This document shows, in pieces, positions 1 through 10,869 of a stretch of 64,000 bases of DNA. Every line of letters begins with the position of its first letter. The first letter of the stretch is position 1. Source of the DNA: Mesostigma viride (taxonomy: Eukaryota; Streptophyta; Mesostigmatophyceae; Mesostigmatales; Mesostigmataceae); the NCBI GenBank assembly GCA_009746045.1, contig RPFO01002078.1, positions 409,209 to 473,208 on the forward strand. The letters are read 5' to 3'. A program made the translations under genes and the position numbers. The notes beneath the pieces are model-generated. The model had not been told where the DNA came from, did no database searches, and saw only the letters and a program-made list of their open reading frames with translations.

Positions 1-112
1 TTCAGGTGGGCGGCCGAGAGCAAGCGGCGTTGTCTCTAGGCTTGCCTTCTGTCTGGTTGCCTTTGTTTGAATATGTTTTGTTGGTTTTGGTTCTTTCCGT
101 TCTTGGTTCTGG

Positions 113-1095
113 CGGAGTGGGGTTGGGTAGGGGTGGGTAGGGGTGGGGATGGGTGGGGATGGGTGGGGATGGGTGGGGATGGGTGGGGATGGGTGGGGAT
201 GGGTGGGGATGGGTGGGGATGGGTGGGGTGGGTGGGGTGGGTGGGGATGGGTGGGGGTGGGTGGGGTGGGTGGGGATGGGTGGGGATGGGTGGGGATGGG
301 TGGGGATGGGTGGGGATGGGTGGGGATGGGTGGGGATGGGTGGGGATGGGTGGGGATGGGTGGGGATGGGTGGGGATGGGTGGGGGGATGGGTGGGGATG
401 GGTGGGGATGGGTGGGGATGGGTGGGGATGGGTGGGGTGGGTGGGGGTGGGTGGGGGGGGTGGGTGGGGGTGGGGGTGGGTGGGGGTGGGTGGGGTGGGT
501 GGGGGTGGGTGGGGTGGGTGGGGATGGGTGGGGATGGGTGGGGATGGATGGGGATGGGTGGGGATGGGTGGGGATGGGTGGGGATGGGTGGGGATGGGTG
601 GGGATGGGTGGGGATGGGTGGGGATGGGTGGGGATGGGTGGGGATGGGTGGGGTGGGTGGGGTGGGTGGGGGTGGGTGGGGGTGGGTGGGGTGGGTGGGG
701 GGGTGGGGTGGGTGGGGGTGGGTGGGGTGGGTGGGGGCGGGTGGGGGCGGGTGGGGGCGGGTGGGGGCAGGTGGGGGCGGGTGGGGGCGGGTGGGGGCGG
801 GTGGGGGCGGGTGGGGGCGGGTGGGGCGGGTGGGGGCGGGTGGGGCGGGTGGGGCGGGTGGGCGGGTGGGGCGGGTGGGGGGGGGGGGGGGGGTGGGGGG
901 GGGGGGGTTGGGGCGGGGGGGGGGCGGGGGGGGGGCGGGGGGGGCGGGTGGGTGGGGGCGGGTAGGGGCGGGTAGGGGCGGGTAGGGGTGGGTAGGGGCG
1001 GGTAGGGGCGGGTAGGGGCGGGTAGGGGCGGGTAGGGGCGGGTAGGGGTGGGTAGGGGTGGGTATGGGGTGGGTAGGGGTGGGGGTGGTTTATGG
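113..1095. repeat. G-rich minisatellite (GGGTGGGGAT family)
   Basis: About 980 bp of near-continuous tandem 9-11 bp units. The unit drifts from GGGTGGGGAT (about 130-650) to GGGTGGGGGC (about 735-960) and GGGTAGGGGC (about 960-1075). All G-runs lie on the plus strand, so the tract could form G-quadruplexes. It is not a plant or algal telomere repeat. Long ORFs through it on both strands are artefacts of low complexity. Confidence 0.95.
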
Positions 1096-1585
1096 TGGGG
1101 TGCGATGCATGTTTAGGCCCTTTCCCCATCCCACCGTGGTTTTGCCCACATAGAGCATGCCATGAACCATCTTGGGCCCTTTTTTCCCCATGCCAACTTC
1201 TCCGTCATGCAGGAGGGCGTGACTTTTCGACGATGGTAGCGTTTGACGGTGGAAGTGCATGTATCTGTCAAGGCTGGGGATATGGGCGGGCTCTAGGGGG
1301 AGAACCTGTGAGGCGTGGTCATGCAAGCACACTCACGGTCCAGGTGACCAAGGCCTGCCATGAATGTTACTGGTTGGCTCCGCTCACAGCTAACAATGCC
1401 TGGTAGCCTTGCTCAGCATGATCATGCTACAAAGTGTTAGCTCCTGTCCGCTGCCAACATCCCACATGGTACCTGCTAAATGTTGACTGCAAGCGCATTT
1501 CCCATTGCCACCGTTTTCTTTGTTGGGCCCACACATCTCCTTTGCTTGTCCTGGGCTTTACCGGGCTGTGCCTGGCTGGGTGCAG
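1096..1585. other. No recognised gene
   Basis: Unique-looking sequence with short ORFs on both strands. A possible splice donor lies at about 1342 (CAG|GTGACC, plus). If the exon at 1586 is real, this stretch may hold its intron and an upstream exon. Nothing here is recognisable. Confidence 0.4.
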
Positions 1586-1778
1586 CATCCTCCCCCTGGA
1601 GGCGTTCTGTGACGGTGTGCAGGACGCCGTGTCTGACATCATGAGAACCAGCAGCGGCCTCAAGGACTATGTCCAAGGGCTGTCCACGCGAGAACAGGGG
1701 GGCGCCAAGCAGGCGCAGGAGGGGGGGCACCGCCTGTGCGGCGGTGGGGAGGAGGAATGCGCAACGCGCAGCTCCTAA
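1586..1778 (+). CDS. Possible terminal exon of a host gene
   Basis: After a good acceptor (GGTGCAG ending at 1585) an open frame runs to TAA at 1776-1778. It has a balanced, non-repetitive composition (about 63 residues, including the stretch LPLEAFCDGVQDAVSDIM) and codons that look coding. No family is recognised and no upstream exon was joined with confidence. The minus strand is also open here (1476-1970), so the strand assignment is uncertain. Confidence 0.3.
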
Positions 1779-2165
1779 ACGAGATTTTTGTGTGTATGTG
1801 TGTTTGCTTTCCGGTATTTTGATGAGGGAAGTTTGGATAGTAGTCAAAGTGTGAATGAAGTTGGGCACTGGGCAGGAACAGATTTTATCTCTTCCACGCT
1901 TTATCCCATTGTAGGAATTATGGATCGAAACTGCGGTTGTAGTTTGCCCAGATATTTTATGAATGGGCATAGTTGTCTAGTTCAGAAGTGAAACTTTCTG
2001 TTCGGTGGGATGTGGGCTTAATGAGGCTGTCGCATGGTGAATCCAGGGAACTTGTACGCCCCCAAAGTGCATGAGACCTTTCACATGGCTGGGCTGGCAT
2101 GGCATGTTTCACGCGGATTCCTGAGCTGAAACCAAGTGTAATTGTATTTTTATTTGTGTTAATTT
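1779..2165. other. No gene seen; possible 3' UTR
   Basis: AT-richer sequence after the putative terminal exon. No coding signal or repeat was recognised until the repeat that starts at about 2166. Confidence 0.4.
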
Positions 2166-2477
2166 TCATTGCACTTGGTGCAAGGATTAAGTAAGTACTT
2201 GCATGTCATGCGCATGGGCATGCCACGGAGTACTATTAATTAATTAATTAATTAAACTCGTGCTCCCGTTGGGGAGTCACGGAGCACCGAAGTGCTTTTA
2301 ATCCCTGTGTGTGCACTACAGGAGAAAGGGCAGAGACCCCCAGTCTCCTTCATGCCAAAGGCATGCCACAGCTGCAATCGGAGTACTATGCTCATCTCAT
2401 TAGAAAAATAAATGCACGAGAGTTACAAACATTGGCTGCATCATGCCCCAACCATATCAAGGAGACAACCCCCAACC
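2166..2477 (+). repeat. Interspersed repeat R2, interrupted
   Basis: Matches 19480-19600 (same strand) and 47626-47850 (opposite strand). Shared landmarks are CATGTCATGCGCATGGGCAT, then a segment with TGCTCATCTCATTAGAAA and TGCATCATGCCCC. Here it is split by a retroelement fragment at 2237-2379. Confidence 0.7.
2237..2379 (-). mobile_element. 5'-truncated retroelement 3' end with TTAA tail
   Basis: Read on the minus strand, a 143-bp fragment ends in the hairpin-like core CTCCCCAACGGGAG and an (ATTA)n tail. It is flanked by the direct repeat GGAGTACTAT (2227-2236 and 2380-2389), a target-site duplication. It interrupts repeat R2. A second copy of the same 3' end lies at 16820-16965. Confidence 0.8.
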
Positions 2478-2487
2478 ATATAGTCAC

Positions 2488-2749
2488 ACAGATCTCGAGT
2501 GATTTATCTAGTACCAAATCCGAAAGGCTTGCATCACTCCCCGGACAGGAGAACTTTTGCGGATGACTGTAGGTGTAAGTTGGCGATGCCATGGTAACCG
2601 GAGACGTCCGTCCTATAGTCAGCAAAATTGGTGCGAGAGGTCCCCAGTTCGATTCCGGTCGGATTCATTTGCAGATCGCGTTTTTCCGCGTTTTCCGCGG
2701 CCCGGTACTGAACGCAAATGGTTTTCACCTTTGCGGAGTGCCTGATCAA
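2488..2749 (+). mobile_element. Full-length SINE with tRNA-like internal region
   Basis: A 262-bp element flanked by a perfect 10-bp target-site duplication ATATAGTCAC (2478-2487 and 2750-2759). Its middle resembles a tRNA D-arm (TAGTCAGCAAAATTGGT) followed closely by a B-box-like AGTTCGATTCC, with no anticodon arm between. The same element recurs at 46014-46279 with one mismatch seen, and in shorter forms at 45718, 47212 and 47687. The B box lies about 160 bp from the 5' end, so the first 130 bp may be an extra 5' module. Confidence 0.8.
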
Positions 2750-2759
2750 ATATAGTCAC

Positions 2760-3190
2760 TATAGGGGGATATAATCCTCATCTGAGCTGTCCTCTACTGT
2801 AATGGCAGACGAGGCGGTAGTGTAGCGGCTATCTTCAGGGGCAATAAACTCCACCTGCGGATCGACTTCTACTCTGCATTCTAGCATGCATGATGGGCCG
2901 CGCGGGGCCAGTGGGGATAAAACAGGAGCATGCCCCTCAGGAAGGTGCAATTATATCGAAGGGTGCCCAGCCTGATTTCTCCTTGTCTATACCATCACCC
3001 TTGTCTATATACCCGCGGCGGGCGTGGAGTACAGATAAACCGGCCCCGGGCGAAGCCCTGCATCCTCAAGCAATTGTGTTGCACATAGGTTCGGGTCGCG
3101 CGCCGCGTCGGTGCAGGGCGCGCGCAAGTTTGCCAGTGGGTTGCGCACGACGGGACAAGGGGACCCTGCATCCATAGGAGGAGACGCATA
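2760..3190 (+). repeat. Interspersed repeat R1
   Basis: A diverged copy lies inverted at 46918-47405, where a truncated SINE has split it. Shared landmarks are CCTCATCTGAGCTGTCCTCT, the stretch around GGGGCCAGTGGGGATAAAAC, and TTTGCCAGTGGG near 3130. The class of repeat is not recognised. Confidence 0.7.
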
Positions 3191-3199
3191 GCTTATGCT

Positions 3200-5237
3200 A
3201 CAAGGTGACCACGAGCCACGAGCCACGAGGTAGCCATGGCTGACGGCGGAGCTCATAACTTTCACGTTTGAGCACCGAATTTAGCCGTTAACATCACTAT
3301 CGCTTCGTCTTTCTCAGACGCACATGCTGATATAATTTTCCGAATCTAAAACGCAATATATGACGAGCAAACGCCCCCCGACGCAACGCAGTTTGGCGGA
3401 TGCGCTCGGCCATGGAAATCCGTCTGCACGGCAGCTCAGGCTGCAGCTTCGCCCTCAGGTCCGGCAGGCAGCGGTGACACTAGTCGTGCACTGGTGGTCG
3501 CCCAGCAACCTCCCGGGCTCAACGCCTCGCCCTCAGCATCGCCTGACCCTAAACGCGCCCGACAAACAGGAGGGTCTTCACGCCCCTCAGAACCGCGCTT
3601 TCGGCCCCGGCCTTTCCAGGTCGATGATTACGACTGGGACAACATGTCTCCGACCGATGCTATGACATGCATCTTCTTCGGGGACTACGCTTCGCTTTAC
3701 GACCTGTGCCTCCATCTCCACGACAACAATCGCCTCCTCACCCCGAACGGCATCCGCTGGGTTAACATCCACCTGCTTTTCGGGACCACCCGCCCCGAAC
3801 TCCAGCATACCCTTCTCAATTCCCTCCTCAAGCGCTCCGATGGCGAGATCTGGGCTCCATCCATCTCCGCCCCCACACTCCGTTCCATCCTGACGGAAGC
3901 CTTCCAGCAGCACGTGACCCCCCTTGCTGCCGACATCTCAGCACTGGGTGGCACCATAGCTGCTGAGCTTCCTCACCTTTCCACCACCATCGCCTCAACC
4001 TCCACCGCCGTTTCCGCCTCCACCGCCGACATCAAAGCCCAGCTCCTCGACCTCGACAAACGCCTTCAAGCCACCGCCACAGCCCTTGAGTGCTTGCATG
4101 ACACCGCCGGCCTCACCGCCCAGGCGGTGCAGGAAATCGCTGCCCAGCCGGCACCTGCTGGCCCGGCCAGTGATGTTCCCTCCACCTGGGCGGACTTGCT
4201 TAAGCATCATACCACCTCCACCACCTCCACCATCACGGCACAACTCAAGCAACAAGCCCTCGACCTTCGCGAGGAGGCCGAGATCGACAAGCGCAGCCAC
4301 AACGTCATCGTCAAGCACCTCGACCAGCCGGCAGGTAAGACCCCGACGAGCCTTCTCACGCGACATTCTTGCCCCCATGCAACTCACTGGTGAGCTGGAC
4401 ATGTCGGCTGTCCGCCTCCCCCGCGCGCGCGGGGTAAGGCTGGCCCGGCACCTGTGCTTCTCACCTTTAAGTACATGGGGGACAAGCTGGCGTTCCTTAA
4501 ATGCCGCAAGAAGCTCTCGGAGACTCGCTTCACGCTGGACGACGACTTGACCCTGGCCCAGCAACAGCGGCGACGCGAGCTATGGCCGACCTACCTTCAG
4601 CTCCGGCAGCGCGCAGGGGGGAAGCCGGTGTACTGGAGCCTGGGGGGCGGTCATCCACGTTGACCACAATTAGCCCTGGCAGGCCCCTCCTGCCACCTCA
4701 GACTAGGGAACCTATACCAGTAGTGTAGATTAGTCAGGCCTAGCCTAGGTAGCATGTGGCCCACGCGCATGTGCGCCCATAATGGCCCCCATGGATGATG
4801 CCTTCAGTATTTAGCTACGCCATGCCTACAATGGGACCTCCCATGGATGTTGTTGCATTAAGAATTTAGCCATGCTATGCCTACAGGGAGTTGCCGTCTC
4901 TCTGCTGAGATGCCATGTGTACACCAGCTATAGCCTAGCCACATACCTTCCACCCCATATGTCATGCAGGCCTTCTAGGCCCTCTCCTCAAGCCCCCCCT
5001 CAGTGGGTGCCTGTGCTGGACATGAATGTGCTGGGCATGAATCATCATGGCGGTGCAGGTGCACCTTGTGCACCCAGAGCAGGTGATAGTTGTACATCCT
5101 CCACCTGCAGGTTGTAGCCCTGATTGTATTACAAACCCATAGATGCCCCTTTCTCAGGGCTATGTGTTACATATGCTCCCAACGGAGCTATGCCTTTTCA
5201 TTAATTAATTAATTAACTAATTAATTAATTAATTAAT
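3200..5237 (+). mobile_element. ORF1-only L1-like retrotransposon, copy 1
   Basis: A roughly 2.0-kb element. Its 5' end has tandem CCACGAG units (3220-3232) and a leader that matches the leader of copy 2 (8873-10865). ORF1 follows (3360-4663, broken). A 3' UTR then ends in TGTGTTACATATGCTCCCAA and CGGAG, with an (ATTA)n tail at 5200-5237. The 5' and 3' landmarks are both present, yet there is no reverse transcriptase between ORF1 and the tail. It therefore looks like an ORF1-only non-autonomous element, similar in concept to mammalian HAL1. Confidence 0.75.
3360..4663 (+). pseudogene. L1-type ORF1 protein (RRM and C-terminal domain), frameshifted
   Basis: The ATG at 3360 sits at the same place in the leader as the ORF1 start of copy 2. 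The frame is lost near 3440, resumes at 3494-4393, shifts again near 4340 and near 4435, and ends at 4663. A proline/serine-rich N-terminus leads into a central helical segment. Next comes an RRM-like core (RSHNVIVKHLDQP, then LLTFKYMGDKLAFLKC) and the C-terminal domain FTLDDDLTLAQQQRRRELWP. This order is that of L1 ORF1p, the RNA-binding chaperone of LINE particles. The shift near 4435, in the CG-rich run before KAGPAP, is found at the same place in copy 2. Confidence 0.75.
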
Positions 5238-5880
5238 AGGAGGAGGTGTCTACGTGGTTGGCCCAGTCCGAAGCCCGCCCGCGCGCAGGGCCCACATCGC
5301 CCATCGGTATTCACCTAGTCTATCTGTGCGGGCAAGATGGCCGGCAAAGAGGAGGCGGCACGTGTCGGATATGGTATATGGGTGCCAAGAGGGAGCTCGA
5401 TCGCAGTGGAGCGCGGCCCAGGTGCGGCGCTCTTGGTAGCGGACGCGGCCGGAGGATGTGACGGAGCATTCGCCGGAGCAACAGTGCCGTCAAGCTGCTT
5501 GCTCAGCGCCTAGCTGGTCCAGGGGCCACGCCTCGCAGCTGTAAAGGATAGAGGATGCTGAGGACAAGGGCCTTGAACAGAATGCGCTTGCGCCGCGGCC
5601 GCTCACTCAGGTATATAGCGACATGTCCAGAACCTGTCGAGGCGGCGCCGGAGGGCCGCCCAGGCCTGGCCGATCGATGCGGGTGTTGATGTCGATCCGT
5701 GCATCATTGGAGGGGAGCCAGCTGCCAAGGAGCTTGAAGCGTCGGAGTCGCCGGGGGGACGGGGCTGCCGTCCAGCAGGAGGAGGGTGGGTGGGGTGGTC
5801 CCAGCGGGTCCGAAGCCGATGGCCATGAGGCTTCCGTTTTCTTGCTCTCTGGCTATATCTATAGCTTGTCACTGCAGAAG
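5238..5880 (-). mobile_element. LINE ORF2 C-terminal remnant
   Basis: Minus-strand translation in mixed frames recalls the end of a LINE reverse transcriptase: a leader such as FKALVLSILYSCEAWPLDQ (about 5520-5590) and further upstream a LLGSWLPSN-like segment (about 5700). Frames are broken. 5238-5335 matches 45570-45676 in the opposite orientation. Confidence 0.6.
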
Positions 5881-5894
5881 CGTGGGCAGTGGAG

Positions 5895-6185
5895 CTTATG
5901 ATCAGCAAGAAAACGGAGGTCGTGGACATCGCCAGGCTTCCCCGCGCTGGGACCATATAAGCCACCCTCCTCCTGCTGGACGGAACGGCCCGGTCCCCCT
6001 GGCGACCTGCTTCAACCTCGGCTTCAATATGGCAGCTGGCTCCCCTCCACGGCCGATGATCGCATCAACACCCGAATTGGCCAGCCGCCTGGGCCGCCGG
6101 CGGCTCCGCCGCCTCGACAGCCGTTCAGGACGTGCACATACATGTGTCACTATATACCTGATCAAATATACCTGCATGAGTGAGC
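5895..6185 (+). mobile_element. LINE ORF2 remnant, inverted to 5610-5880
   Basis: Reverse-complement similarity to 5610-5880 over most of its length, with shared stretches such as CCAGCAGGAGGAGGGTGG and CTCCGTTTTCTTGCT, gives a large imperfect inverted repeat with a spacer of about 15 bp. It has the same reverse-transcriptase C-terminal content on the other strand. Confidence 0.6.
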
Positions 6186-6190
6186 GGCGC

Positions 6191-8000
6191 AAAATTAAAT
6201 TAAATTATAACATGACTCCGTTGGGAGATCATGTAGCACGCCTATTCCATTGCTTGATGCCGGGATGGAGGTGTGAGCGCGAAACCTAACTATACTAAGC
6301 TAACCGTCTAAGCGCTATAATCTAGAAAATCCTAGCTTCTTAGATACTCAGCAAAGTGCCCCTTTCTCCTGGGGGGGGGGGGGGGGCTTGCCCACGTACC
6401 GGGACCCGGCCGGGGACTGGCTCCGGATCGACCTGGCGTGTGAGCCCATGGACTTGATCGTCTGCCGGACCTCTTCTTGTTCTGCATGTGCACATAGCAG
6501 TCCAAGCAAGAGAGAGGGAGGAAAATTTGCGGTGCCTCAAACTTAGCTGGGACCTTTGGTGGTCAGGTCCGGGCCAGCAACTGCTGTGTATATTATTAGT
6601 TCATGCGGGCAGGTTTACCCACCTTTCTAGGAATGTCCTTGGGGCCAGGCCAGGTCAGGATATGCCGCCCTAGCTGGCTGGCCAAGCAGCTGGGGGCCCG
6701 GGCCAGACTGAGGTTGGTGTCTACCTGACTGGTGCGAGCAAGATGTCCTACGAATGCTATCCTATACGTACGCTGCCTAATCTCGTCCGAAATGCGAGGC
6801 ATGTACCCTTACACGAAGACTCGAAAGACCTATGTGTGGAAAACCCTGCATAATTTCATTCAGGACCTGTCGAAGCATCCTGGTAACCGTGCCGTCCAGC
6901 TAGCTAGCCGCCGGGTGGCCATCATGTAATTAATGCAGCGTGTCCGTGATCGTACATGCCTCGATCGGCACCAAAAATGCTTGTGAGCACCGTGAGGAAC
7001 AGGACCGTTGAGCACTCGCTTGCTGTCCTCGCCCAGGTCCTTCGAGTGCATGCCAGTAGTAGGGGTTGAGTGATCGATGGAGCCTAGCTGCCCAAGGCCA
7101 GGCCAGGCGGATGCGGGTGTCAACATCGTCGGCGGTGCCGGTGTCGGGGAGGCATGCTCCCCAGCAGTTTGAAGCGCGATCACGGAACGCCGGACCGGTC
7201 CGTCCTGTCTCTAGCAGCCGTGGCTTTGGCGGGCAACTGCATGGTACCCCCAATCACCATCGCCTCAGTTTTGACACTAATCTCCAGCCCCACCGCCCGC
7301 ACTTCCTGCATGATGAAGCCCAGACAGTCCCGAGCCGGCCCGGCAGGTCTGAATGTGCTCGGGGTGCCCGATTTGAGGGTGGTATCAACCATCCGCTCTG
7401 AATCAGGTCGGACAGGCGGTAACCAGGCTGGCCGCCGCCGCCGCCGTTCGCGCTCGCCTGATATGTCCAAGCCAGGCTCGTACCCCAGTAAAGATCGCAC
7501 GTGCACCTGGCGCATGACGTGTGAACAGATCGATATGGGGACAGGCAGGACACAACCTTGCCCGCACACCCCGTGGTGAAGGGGGAATTTTGGGATGGTG
7601 CCTTCCGCAGTCCACACTAACTATACTGCCTGTGAGCCCTCATTCAGCGGGCGAATGGCCTTTTGGCAGCAATAATTATGCTGGGGGCACGCCGGATCGG
7701 CCAGAGCTAGGATCATGGTCTAAAGAGCCTCCCAGAGAACCGTGTCGAATTAAGCTTGATATAGTCAACAAAAATGAAGACCAGCGGAAAACCATCAGGG
7801 CGAATGCGACGCACCTCCTCAATCAGCCGGCGCGCGACAAATACAGCCATGACAGTGTTACGGTCATGACGGAACCCTGGGTGGCATCTGAGAAGTCCTC
7901 ACCCATGCAGGTGTGGGTCCAGCGCGGTGCAGAGCCCTGTGCAGCATCATGCGCATGCATGAGGACCTTCAGCACAGCGCTCGCTCTGGAGGCAGACACC
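6191..8000 (-). mobile_element. Degenerate LINE with ORF2 reverse-transcriptase remnants
   Basis: The minus-strand 3' end is marked by CTCCCAACGGAG (about 6210-6222) and an (AATTT)n tail at 6191-6205. Upstream on the minus strand are fragments of the ORF2 C-terminus (SDEIRQRTYRIAFVGHLART near 6790, KDIPRKVGKPARMN near 6620). Further upstream are reverse-transcriptase pieces: VGLEISVKTEAMVIGG at about 7230-7290 and HDRNTVMAVFVARR-like sequence at about 7840. Many frameshifts make it inactive. Confidence 0.65.
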
Positions 8001-8029
8001 CCGATAGTTATACCGGGGTCAGCAGCAGA

Positions 8030-8400
8030 GCCCTCCTTGTACAAGCGGCAGAGCCCTTCTCGGTACGAGCGGCGCAAGCGCGCATTCTGTTCAAGGTCTT
8101 TGTCCTCAGCATGATTCCTCCTTTACGGCTGCGAGGCGTGGATCGACCCTGGACCAGGCGCCATGAGCAAGCAGCTTGACGGCACTAGTCACTCGAACTA
8201 ATGCTCCGTCACATTCTCGGCGTCTGCTACCGAGAACCCCGGCCGCGCATCCGGGCCGAGCTCTACTGCGAGCTCCCTCTTGCGATCACCCATACCATCC
8301 GACACCGCCTCCTCTTTGCCGGCCATCTTGCCCGCGCACAGCGTTATAGTACCTTCACTTAGCTCTGGCACCTTGTGGCCATCAGCTTGCGCCTTAATTA
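8030..8400 (+). mobile_element. LINE ORF2 C-terminal remnant
   Basis: Plus-strand translation in broken frames recalls the ORF2 tail (LFKVFVLSM, a GCEAW-like site, LLFAGHLARAQR near 8310). It is the same region as the minus-strand remnant at 5238-5600. Confidence 0.55.
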
Positions 8401-8639
8401 GCCGACGTCTTGAGCCCACCTCACATTTGTAGCATAAGCTATGCGTCAGCCTACCTATGGTATTGCACTGGTTGTATTGCACCCACAGTGTTGCGCCCCC
8501 ACTATACTTTTCGTCCGAGGGTAGTAAAAATGATCCGAGGCGTAAATTACGAGGTGGTAACTTACGGCGCAGACTACTCTTACGGTTTACATCCGAGATG
8601 GGATCTTTCTCGTAAGCTACGAGTTAGATCCGAGGTAAG

Positions 8640-8848
8640 ATCCGACGTCGTAAATTACGAGGTGGTAATTTACGAGGTAGTAATTTACGAGGTAGTAATG
8701 TACGAGGTAGTAATGTACGAGGTAGTAATGTACGAGGTAGTAATTTACGAGGTAGTAAGGTACGAGGTAGTAATTTACGAGGTAGTAAGGTACGAGGTAG
8801 TAATTTGCGAGGTAGTAATCTACGAGTTGGTAATTTACGATCCCGGTA
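8640..8848 (+). repeat. Subterminal repeats, 15-bp unit TAATTTACGAGGTAG
   Basis: About 13 tandem copies of a 15-bp unit with a few variants (TAATGTACGAGGTAG, TAAGGTACGAGGTAG), lying 140-350 bp inside the left CACTA terminus. Dispersed copies of the same motif lie inside the right terminus at about 22430-22620. Such repeats bind transposase in known CACTA elements. Confidence 0.75.
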
Positions 8849-8872
8849 CTTGGTCCCGTAGGTTACGACGTC

Positions 8873-10865
8873 GTATTGAATTGAATTGAATTGAATTGTA
8901 ACATAACTCCGTTGGGAGTATATGTAGCACATAGCCCTTGAGAGGGGGCATATGGCCTATCATACATCCTAAGCTACTTCCTGCAAGGGTGGGGATGTAA
9001 AGGACCCTTGCTCTAGGTGCACCAGGGCACTTGCATCCCCATGATCTTCAAGCTATGCCCAGCGAAGGGGGAGCCTGTCATGGGGGGGAAGATCAGCATA
9101 GCTATACAAAAAGGCTAGGGCATGGCGTCTCAGCAGAGAGTTACTCCCTGCATGGGCACAACATAGCTAAATAAAGCTAGGCATCATCTGGAGTGTGGCA
9201 CATCATAGGCACACATGTACATGATTAAATAAAGCGTGTGGCTTAGCTAGGGTAGTGCCTCTAGGAGGCGTACATGTACATGGCCACGGTCTATCTATTC
9301 TACACTACTACTGCTGTATTCCCCTAAGCTGGGGCGTCTGGAGTCGTTGGGGCCGCGGGGGTCGCCTGCCAGGGCTTGTGGCCGACGTAGATGGCCGCCC
9401 CCTTCCAGTACACCGGCTGCCCCGCCTTGGTCTGCCGGAGCTGGAGGTAGATGGGCCATAGCTCCCGTCGCCGTTGTTGCTGCGCCAGGGTCAAGTCGTC
9501 GTCAAGGGTGAAGAGAGTCTTCTCGAGCCGCTTGCGGCGTCGGAGAAAAGAAATCTTGTCCGCCGGGGTCTTAAAGGTGAGAAGGAGCGGGGGCGGCCCT
9601 GCCTTACCCCGCGCGCGGGAAGGCGGTGGGCGACCAGGTCGATCTCACCAGTAAGGCCCATGCGACTAAGAATTTCTCTCTCAAACGCACGTGCAAGCTT
9701 CTCGGAATTCTCACCTTCCTCCATGTCGAGGTTCTTGACAATGACGTTAAGGCTGCGCTTGGCAAGCTCGGCCTCCTCGCGGAGGTCAAGCGTCTGCCGC
9801 TGGAGCTGGGCTGCGACGGCGGAGGTGGTGGAGGTGGTGTGCTGCTTAAGCATGTCCGCCCAGGTCGTGATGGGAGGAGCATCGCCGGCCAGGCCAGCAG
9901 AGGCTGGCTTGGCGGCAATGTCCTTCACCGCCTGGGCGGTGAGGCCCGCGGTGTTCTGCAGGACCTCGATAGCGATGGCATTATCCTTAAGACGTTGGTC
10001 AATGTCGCGGAGCTGGGCGGTGATGGAGTCGGTGGAGGCGGAGGGGGGGGGGTGGAGGCGAGGAGGGTGGCGGTGGCGGTGGGGATGGTGGGGAGCTCAG
10101 CAGCCAGCGTGCGACCCACAGCTGCCACATCTGCAGCTAGGGGCGTCACGTGCTGTGAGATGGTTTCTTGGAGGTGGAGGAGGAAGGTGGATTCGGTCAA
10201 GGGGGAGGGGGTCCAGAGGTCCGTGACAGAGCGGTCAAGGATGGAAAAGAGGGCGGCGAGCTGAAGACGGGGGCGAGACCAGCGGGCCAGGTTCTCAGGT
10301 CGGTGAGTAAACCGGCCGTCAGGTCCAGGGCGGAGGCGGTAATGGCTGTGAAGGCGCTGGCACAGGTCGAAAATGGAGGCGTATGACCCATAAAACACGA
10401 GCTCCAGTATCTTGATGGGTGGCATGTCGAAAAAGCCGGGTCTGGCACCGTCGAAGGTGGAAAATAACCCGTCAACGTCAAAGTCGCGCGCAGACCAGCT
10501 TGGTTCGGTTGGGCGGCTGCGTTTTGGCTCGGGCGAGGCTGAGGGCGAGGCAGGAAGCCCGGGAGGGTGCTGGGCGACAACCAGTGCGCGACTAGGGTCA
10601 CCACCGCCTTCCGGCCCCAGTGATGGCGAAGCTGCAGCCGGAGCTGCAGACGTATTTTCATTGCCGAGCGCAGCCGTCAGGCTGCGTTGCGTCGATGGGC
10701 GTTTGCTCATCGTATATTGCGTAATAGCGTCGGAAAATTATATCAGCATGTGCGTCGTAGAAAGACGCGTCGATTGTGATATTCACGGCTAAATTCGGTG
10801 CTCAAACGTGAAAGTTATGAGCTCCGCCGTCAGCCATGGCTACCTCGTGGCTCGTGGCTCGTGGT
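8873..10865 (-). mobile_element. ORF1-only L1-like retrotransposon, copy 2
   Basis: A 2.0-kb element on the minus strand, nested in the CACTA element. The 5' end is at about 10865, with tandem CCACGAG units and a leader very similar to copy 1. The 3' end has CTCCCAACGGAG (about 8900-8913) followed by an (AATTC)n tail at 8873-8897. ORF1 fills 9326-10710 and no reverse transcriptase follows. Its structure and length match copy 1, but the tail sequence differs (AATTC against ATTA). Confidence 0.75.
9326..10710 (-). pseudogene. L1-type ORF1 protein, two frameshifts
   Basis: Starts at ATG 10710 (MSKRPSTQRSLTAALG, matching copy 1). Frame one runs to about 9950. Frame two (9928-9491) carries SLNVIVKNLDMEEGENSEKL and EREILSRMGLTGEIDL, the RRM-like half. 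A third frame from about 9610 to 9326 carries LLTFKTPADKISFLRRRK and TLDDDLTLAQQQRRRELW, the C-terminal domain. It is the LINE RNA-binding coat protein, more intact than copy 1. The second break is at the same CG-rich site as in copy 1. Confidence 0.75.
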
Positions 10866-10869
10866 ATGC

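Noticed and set aside
113-1095. Telomere
   Set aside because: The unit is not a telomere repeat, it drifts in composition, and it continues directly into unique sequence.
2-1129. Glycine/tryptophan-rich or proline-rich long ORFs
   Set aside because: They are translations of the G-rich satellite, open in several frames on both strands.
2620-2680. tRNA gene
   Set aside because: D-arm and B-box likeness is present, but the anticodon arm is missing and the segment recurs as part of a SINE.
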